DNA of 10,485 nt, taken from assembly GCA_029245665.1 (NCBI GenBank), contig JAQWOW010000091.1, positions 1 to 10,485 on the forward strand. Reading direction: 5' to 3'. This DNA is from Polaribacter sp. GTDB lineage: Bacteria > Bacteroidota > Bacteroidia > Flavobacteriales > Flavobacteriaceae. The position numbers and the translations under genes are program-made. Of this stretch, positions 7,458 through 10,485 are shown in pieces; the stretch's first letter is position 1; each line of letters opens with the position of its first letter. Below the pieces are notes generated by a model. That model saw only the letters and a list, made by a program, of their open reading frames with translations. It was not told the origin of the DNA and ran no database searches.

Positions 7458-7492
7458 CAAAGGTACAAAAACAGAATATAAAATTATGGCAA
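7458..7492 (-). promoter_or_regulatory. Predicted divergent promoter for the acyl-CoA reductase gene
   Basis: The minus strand reads TACCTTTG (7465-7458), a TAnnTTTG match using the other arm of the same 14-bp palindrome. A TTG (7492-7490) lies 24 bases upstream, one base outside the usual spacing and within the first codons of the ferredoxin gene. The reductase ATG is about 43 bases downstream of the -7 element. The -7 half is better supported than the -33 half. Confidence 0.45.
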
Positions 7493-7836
7493 TTATAATA
7501 ACAGATGAATGTATAAATTGTGGTGCATGTGAACCAGAATGTCCGAACACAGCAATTTATGAAGGAGCTGATGATTGGAAATATTCAGACGGAACAGATT
7601 TAAAAGGGAATGCAGTTTTACCAAATGGAACTTCTGTAAATGCAGATGAAGATCAAGAGCCTGTTTCGGACGAAATTTACTACATCGTAGCAGATAAATG
7701 TACAGAATGTAAAGGTTTTCATGAAGAGCCACAATGTGCTGCAGTATGCCCTGTAGATTGTTGTGTGCCAGATGATGATAATGTTGAGACTGAAGAAGAA
7801 TTGTTGGAGAAACAACGCTTCATGCACACGAGTTAA
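7486..7836 (+). CDS. 2[4Fe-4S] ferredoxin, Allochromatium (Alvin) type
   Basis: A small, very acidic soluble electron carrier of 116 residues with two cubane clusters. The first motif is CINCGACEPECP (C9, C12, C15, C19). The second is C72-x2-C75-x8-C84-x3-C88-P; the eight-residue insertion between its second and third cysteines is the signature of the Alvin class. C92 and C93 (DCCVPD) are additional cysteines just after it. Residues about 27-65 form an acidic insert between the two cluster motifs (ADEDQEPVSDE), and the chain ends in an acidic helix (VETEEELLEKQ). Partner proteins are not shown; the divergent acyl-CoA reductase is a neighbour but is expected to use NADPH, so a direct electron-transfer link is speculative. 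ATG 7486 is the only sensible start, immediately before the first motif. Confidence 0.94.
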   Translation: MAIIITDECINCGACEPECPNTAIYEGADDWKYSDGTDLKGNAVLPNGTSVNADEDQEPVSDEIYYIVADKCTECKGFHEEPQCAAVCPVDCCVPDDDNVETEEELLEKQRFMHTS

Positions 7837-7849
7837 AATAACCTGTAAT

Positions 7850-7880
7850 AAAAAATCTTGAAGAAATTCAGATTTTTTTT
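7850..7880 (+). terminator. Rho-independent terminator of the ferredoxin gene
   Basis: Fourteen bases past the stop, AAAAATC (7851-7857) and TGAA (7859-7862) pair with TTCA (7867-7870) and GATTTTT (7871-7877), with a GAAA tetraloop and one bulged T. The descending arm ends in eight T residues (7873-7880). Eleven base pairs plus the T run make a good intrinsic terminator for plus-strand transcription. Confidence 0.75.
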
Positions 7881-7932
7881 ATGTATGGTAATATTTTTGT
7901 TCGCACAAACTAACTTTAACTGATTACAACGA

Positions 7933-7964
7933 AAAACACGCAACTTTTAAAAGTTGCGTGTTTT
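7933..7964. terminator. Perfect 32-base inverted repeat, bidirectional terminator
   Basis: The arm AAAACACGCAACTTTT is followed directly by its exact reverse complement, giving a GC-containing stem flanked by A and T runs on both sides, so it should stop transcription in either direction. It is about 100 bases past the ferredoxin stop, which already has its own hairpin. On the minus strand it begins right at the stop codon of the gene remnant at 7963-8077, so it looks like the shared terminator of two convergent genes, one of which has decayed. Confidence 0.85.
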
Positions 7965-8077
7965 ATTTATTTGAGGGGAATAAAACTTGTAAATAAGCTG
8001 AATCGCCTGTTGTTATTTTCCAATAAGGAGTTTTGTTTTAATGATTTCCAAATAAACCCATCAGACAGTTTGTTTAC
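7963..8077 (-). pseudogene. Possible C-terminal remnant of an unidentified gene, frameshifted
   Basis: In the 354-base gap between the ferredoxin gene and ychF, the minus strand has two short protein-like reading stretches in adjacent frames. The first (8077 to about 8027) encodes VNKLSDGFIWKSLKQNS. The second (8028-7963) encodes PYWKITTGDSAYLQ followed by VLFPSNK and a TAA. They join at 8027-8028 as if by one frameshift, and the stop codon leads straight into a perfect terminator hairpin. Further upstream the same strand (to about 8160) has AT-rich frames broken by stops. I do not recognise the family and cannot exclude chance. The gap otherwise holds the ferredoxin terminator and the ychF promoter. 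Confidence 0.35.
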
Positions 8078-8162
8078 TTATATTTTTAAAAAATTATTGA
8101 TAAAAATATAGGTATCTATTTTCTTTATTGATTTTATTCCTCAATTTATCAAACTTCCTATC

Positions 8163-8170
8163 TATATTTG
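8163..8170 (+). promoter_or_regulatory. ychF: Predicted -7 promoter element of ychF
   Basis: TATATTTG is an exact TAnnTTTG match 20 bases before the ychF ATG. It continues as CAATTGTAAA, so the ten bases TTTGCAATTG are identical to those at the ferredoxin promoter (7448-7457). No TTG is found at the usual upstream spacing. Confidence 0.5.
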
Positions 8171-8190
8171 CAATTGTAAAATTTATGTAA

Positions 8191-9282
8191 ATGAAAGCCG
8201 GAATTGTAGGATTACCAAACGTAGGGAAATCAACTTTGTTTAACTGTTTATCAAATGCAAAAGCGCAAAGTGCTAACTTTCCTTTTTGTACTATAGAGCC
8301 AAATCTAGGTGTTGTAAACGTGCCTGATAAAAGAATTGAAAAATTAGAAGAATTGGTAAATCCAGAACGGGTAATACCTGCAACTGTAGAGATTGTAGAT
8401 ATTGCAGGTTTGGTAAAAGGAGCAAGTAAAGGAGAGGGTTTAGGAAATCAATTTTTAGCAAATATCAGAGAAACTGATGCAATATTACATGTTGTACGTT
8501 GTTTTGATAATGACAATATCATACATGTTGATACTTCTATAGATCCTGTAAGAGACAAAGAAACGATTGATATTGAACTACAATTAAAAGATTTAGAGAC
8601 CGTTGAAAAAAGACTTGAAAGAGTTAAAAGAACAGCAAAAACGGGTAACAAAGAAGCACAAGCAGAACTAGTTGTTTTATTAAAAATTGAAGAAACATTG
8701 TTAAAAGGTATCTCTGTAAGGGCTTTAGACTTTTCAGAAAAAGAACTAGGATTTGTTCAATCCCTTCAGTTCATAACCGCCAAGCCAGTATTGTATGTTT
8801 GTAATGTTGATGAAAATTCAGCTGTATCAGGAAATCATTATGTGGAAAAAATTAGAGAAGCAGTTAAAGATGAGAATGCTGAAGTAATTGTTTTAGCTGT
8901 GGGTACAGAGGCAGATATTACAGAATTGGATGATTTTGAAGAAAGACAACTATTTTTAGAAGATATTGGTCTAAAAGAAGCTGGTGTTTCTAGATTGGTT
9001 AGATCTGCGTATAAATTACTCAACTTACAAACTTATTTCACGGCAGGGGAGAAAGAAGTGAGAGCTTGGACAATTTCAATAGGTTTTACTGCACCCCAAG
9101 CAGCTGGTGTAATTCATACAGATTTTGAAAAAGGTTTTATTAGAGCAGAAACTATTGCTTACGATGATTATATTGCTTTCGGTTCTGAATCAAAAGTAAG
9201 AGAAGCGGGTAAAATGAGAGTAGAAGGGAAAGATTATGTTGTTAAAGATGGGGATGTTATGCACTTCCGTTTTAATGTGTAA
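8191..9282 (+). CDS. ychF: Redox-regulated ATPase YchF (Obg-like P-loop protein)
   Basis: A 363-residue cytosolic P-loop protein of the Obg/OLA1 group, known to bind ribosomes and to prefer ATP over GTP. G1 is GLPNVGKST (7-15), the switch region includes NFPFCTIEPN (29-38), G3 is DIAGLVKGASKGEGLGNQFL (70-89), and the G4 position reads NVDE (205-208) instead of NKxD, the change linked to ATP preference. Residues about 110-195 contain the charged helical insertion (LETVEKRLERVKR, 135-147). The C-terminal TGS-type domain follows from about 278, with LQTYFTAGEKEVRAWT (279-294) and EAGKMRVEGKDYVVKDGDV (338-356). ATG 8191 gives the family N-terminus MKAGIVGLPN exactly. Length is normal. It is probably transcribed alone, from a -7 element just upstream. 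Confidence 0.97.
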   Translation: MKAGIVGLPNVGKSTLFNCLSNAKAQSANFPFCTIEPNLGVVNVPDKRIEKLEELVNPERVIPATVEIVDIAGLVKGASKGEGLGNQFLANIRETDAILHVVRCFDNDNIIHVDTSIDPVRDKETIDIELQLKDLETVEKRLERVKRTAKTGNKEAQAELVVLLKIEETLLKGISVRALDFSEKELGFVQSLQFITAKPVLYVCNVDENSAVSGNHYVEKIREAVKDENAEVIVLAVGTEADITELDDFEERQLFLEDIGLKEAGVSRLVRSAYKLLNLQTYFTAGEKEVRAWTISIGFTAPQAAGVIHTDFEKGFIRAETIAYDDYIAFGSESKVREAGKMRVEGKDYVVKDGDVMHFRFNV

Positions 9283-9312
9283 ATAAAAGAAATATTTAAA
9301 ATAGACTTTGGC

Positions 9313-9334
9313 ATGTAGATTGCTACATAATTTT
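9313..9334 (+). terminator. Weak candidate terminator after ychF
   Basis: ATGTAG (9313-9318) and CTACAT (9323-9328) form a six-base-pair stem with an ATTG loop, followed by AATTTT. It lies 31 bases past the ychF stop and 15 bases before the lipoprotein start. The stem is GC-poor and the T run short, so it could instead be a structure in the leader of the next gene. Confidence 0.35.
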
Positions 9335-9348
9335 AAACAACCTCTAGT

Positions 9349-10485
9349 ATGAAGAAAACCTTACTTTTCACAGTCCTTATTTTTTTGATAATTTCATGTA
9401 GTAGTGTAAAAAACACACAACAAGCTATTAATAATGGAAATTATGATAGTGCAATAAATACTGCCATAAAAAATTTAAAAAGAAATAAGACTAAAAAAGG
9501 AAATCAACCCTATATTTTACTCCTAGAAGCGGCTTTTAAAAAAGTAACAGTGAAAGATTTAGCGAAAATAAATTTTTTAAAGAAGAATAATAATCCGGAA
9601 GATATTGAAACTATTTTTGTTTTATATGAACAGCTGAAAAGAAGGCAAGAAGTTTTAAAACCTCTATTACCGTTGTATATTACGAAAGAAAATAGAAATG
9701 CTAACTTTCAATTTACTAATTATGATGATGCCATCATAGAAAATAAAAACCAATTATCAGATTATTTATATACAAAGGTAAAGAAGCTATTTAATGCCAA
9801 TACCAAGTATGATTATAGAGCTGCTTATGAAGACTTAGAGTATATTGAAAAGATAAATCCTAACTATAAAAATGTACGTAGTTTAACAAATATTGCAAGA
9901 GAAAGAGGTTTAGATTTTGTAATTGTATCTATGAAAAACCAAACCCAAAAAGTAATCCCCAAAAGATTAGAGGAAGATATGCTAAATTTTAATACCTCTG
10001 GTTTAAATGATTTATGGACCGTCTATCATGGAACTAAAAATAATAAGATAAAATATGATTTTGGTTTGGAATTGAATTTAAGAAATATTCAGGTCTCGCC
10101 AGAGCAAGTTAGAGAGAAAGAAATTATCAAAGAAAAAGATATTAAAGACGGCTTTACATATCTTTTAGATAACAATGGGGATCAAGTTTTAGACAATAAA
10201 GGTAATAAAATTAAAGTAGATAAAATAGTAACTGTTCTATGCGAAGTGTATCAGTTTACACAATTTAAATCTGCCAAAGTAACAGGTCAAGTAAAATATA
10301 TAGATATTAATACAAAGCAAATTACACAAACATATCCAATAGCAAGTGAGTTTATTTTTCAGCATAGATATGCGCAGTTTAAAGGAGATAAAAGGGCATT
10401 AGAACCTTCTTTTATAGATTTAATTAGATTGCGTGAGATACCATTTCCATCAAACGAAAAGATGATTTATAATTCTTGTCAGGAT
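9349..10485 (+). CDS. Lipoprotein of unknown function, 3' end cut by window edge
   Basis: 379 residues are visible from ATG 9349, in frame to the right edge with no stop. The N-terminus is a lipoprotein signal: MKK, a hydrophobic core, and lipobox IISC with acylated C17. Residues after Cys are SSVKN, lacking the acidic stretch associated with surface export in Bacteroidota, so a periplasm-facing anchor is more likely. Residues about 22-50 (QQAINNGNYDSAINTAIKNL) look like a TPR-type helix pair, followed by basic KRNKTKKGNQPYILLLEAAF. A second helix-rich stretch (about 140-185, RAAYEDLEYIEKINPNYKNV) again resembles a TPR unit. From about 190 the chain becomes strand-rich and includes LLDNNGDQVLDNKGNKIKVD (278-297), an Asn/Asp-Gly-rich turn segment. 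I recall similar uncharacterised lipoproteins in flavobacteria. No enzymatic motif is visible. It starts 66 bases after ychF with no clear promoter. Confidence 0.85.
   Translation, partial: MKKTLLFTVLIFLIISCSSVKNTQQAINNGNYDSAINTAIKNLKRNKTKKGNQPYILLLEAAFKKVTVKDLAKINFLKKNNNPEDIETIFVLYEQLKRRQEVLKPLLPLYITKENRNANFQFTNYDDAIIENKNQLSDYLYTKVKKLFNANTKYDYRAAYEDLEYIEKINPNYKNVRSLTNIARERGLDFVIVSMKNQTQKVIPKRLEEDMLNFNTSGLNDLWTVYHGTKNNKIKYDFGLELNLRNIQVSPEQVREKEIIKEKDIKDGFTYLLDNNGDQVLDNKGNKIKVDKIVTVLCEVYQFTQFKSAKVTGQVKYIDINTKQITQTYPIASEFIFQHRYAQFKGDKRALEPSFIDLIRLREIPFPSNEKMIYNSCQD

Noticed and set aside
7493..7827. Two minus-strand open frames opposite the ferredoxin gene
   Set aside because: They are antisense shadows of a clear ferredoxin coding sequence, rich in Leu/His/Ile from the complementary codons, with no promoter or domain.
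7837..8190. tRNA or riboswitch in the longest gene-free gap
   Set aside because: No cloverleaf, CCA end or known riboswitch core is visible; the hairpins present are best explained as terminators.
1..10485. CRISPR arrays, insertion sequences, prophage or defence genes
   Set aside because: No regularly spaced direct repeats, transposase motifs, integrase or phage proteins were seen; nearly all genes are conserved housekeeping genes.

Overview
The window is AT-rich DNA from a member of the Bacteroidota, most likely a marine Flavobacteriaceae (Polaribacter/Tenacibaculum-like). This rests on the low GC content, A-rich leaders with no clear Shine-Dalgarno sequence, promoter -7 elements of the TAnnTTTG type, an OmpH-family protein of flavobacterial type, and a lipoprotein with a Bacteroidota-style signal. 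The assignment comes from reading the sequence and not from a database search.

Layout. From the left edge to about 7.4 kb every gene is on the minus strand. In transcription order these are a LuxC-like acyl-CoA reductase (7415-6354), serC (6253-5186), serA (5159-4209), the YggS-type PLP homeostasis protein (4209-3532), a DnaQ-like exonuclease fused to a GIY-YIG domain (to 2430), a voltage-gated-type potassium channel (2272-1442), miaA (1441-518), and an OmpH/Skp-like periplasmic protein running off the left edge. To the right, on the plus strand, are a 2[4Fe-4S] ferredoxin (7486-7836), the ATPase ychF (8191-9282), and a lipoprotein of unknown function running off the right edge (9349 onward).

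How the genes work together. serC and serA are consecutive steps of serine synthesis from 3-phosphoglycerate. SerC is PLP-dependent, and serA overlaps the PLP-binding protein gene by one base (TAATG), so this block is a serine/PLP operon with an exonuclease gene at its end. The potassium channel gene abuts miaA with no spacer, so the two are probably co-transcribed. The ferredoxin and acyl-CoA reductase genes are divergent and share a 70-bp region whose two -7 elements flank and overlap a perfect 14-bp palindrome.

Most of the window is ordinary core genome and no new multi-gene system is evident. The points worth a second look are the apparent loss of the catalytic Glu in the GIY-YIG half of the exonuclease fusion, the overlapping divergent promoters, a probable gene remnant with a preserved perfect terminator between the ferredoxin gene and ychF, and TTG starts on two neighbouring genes.
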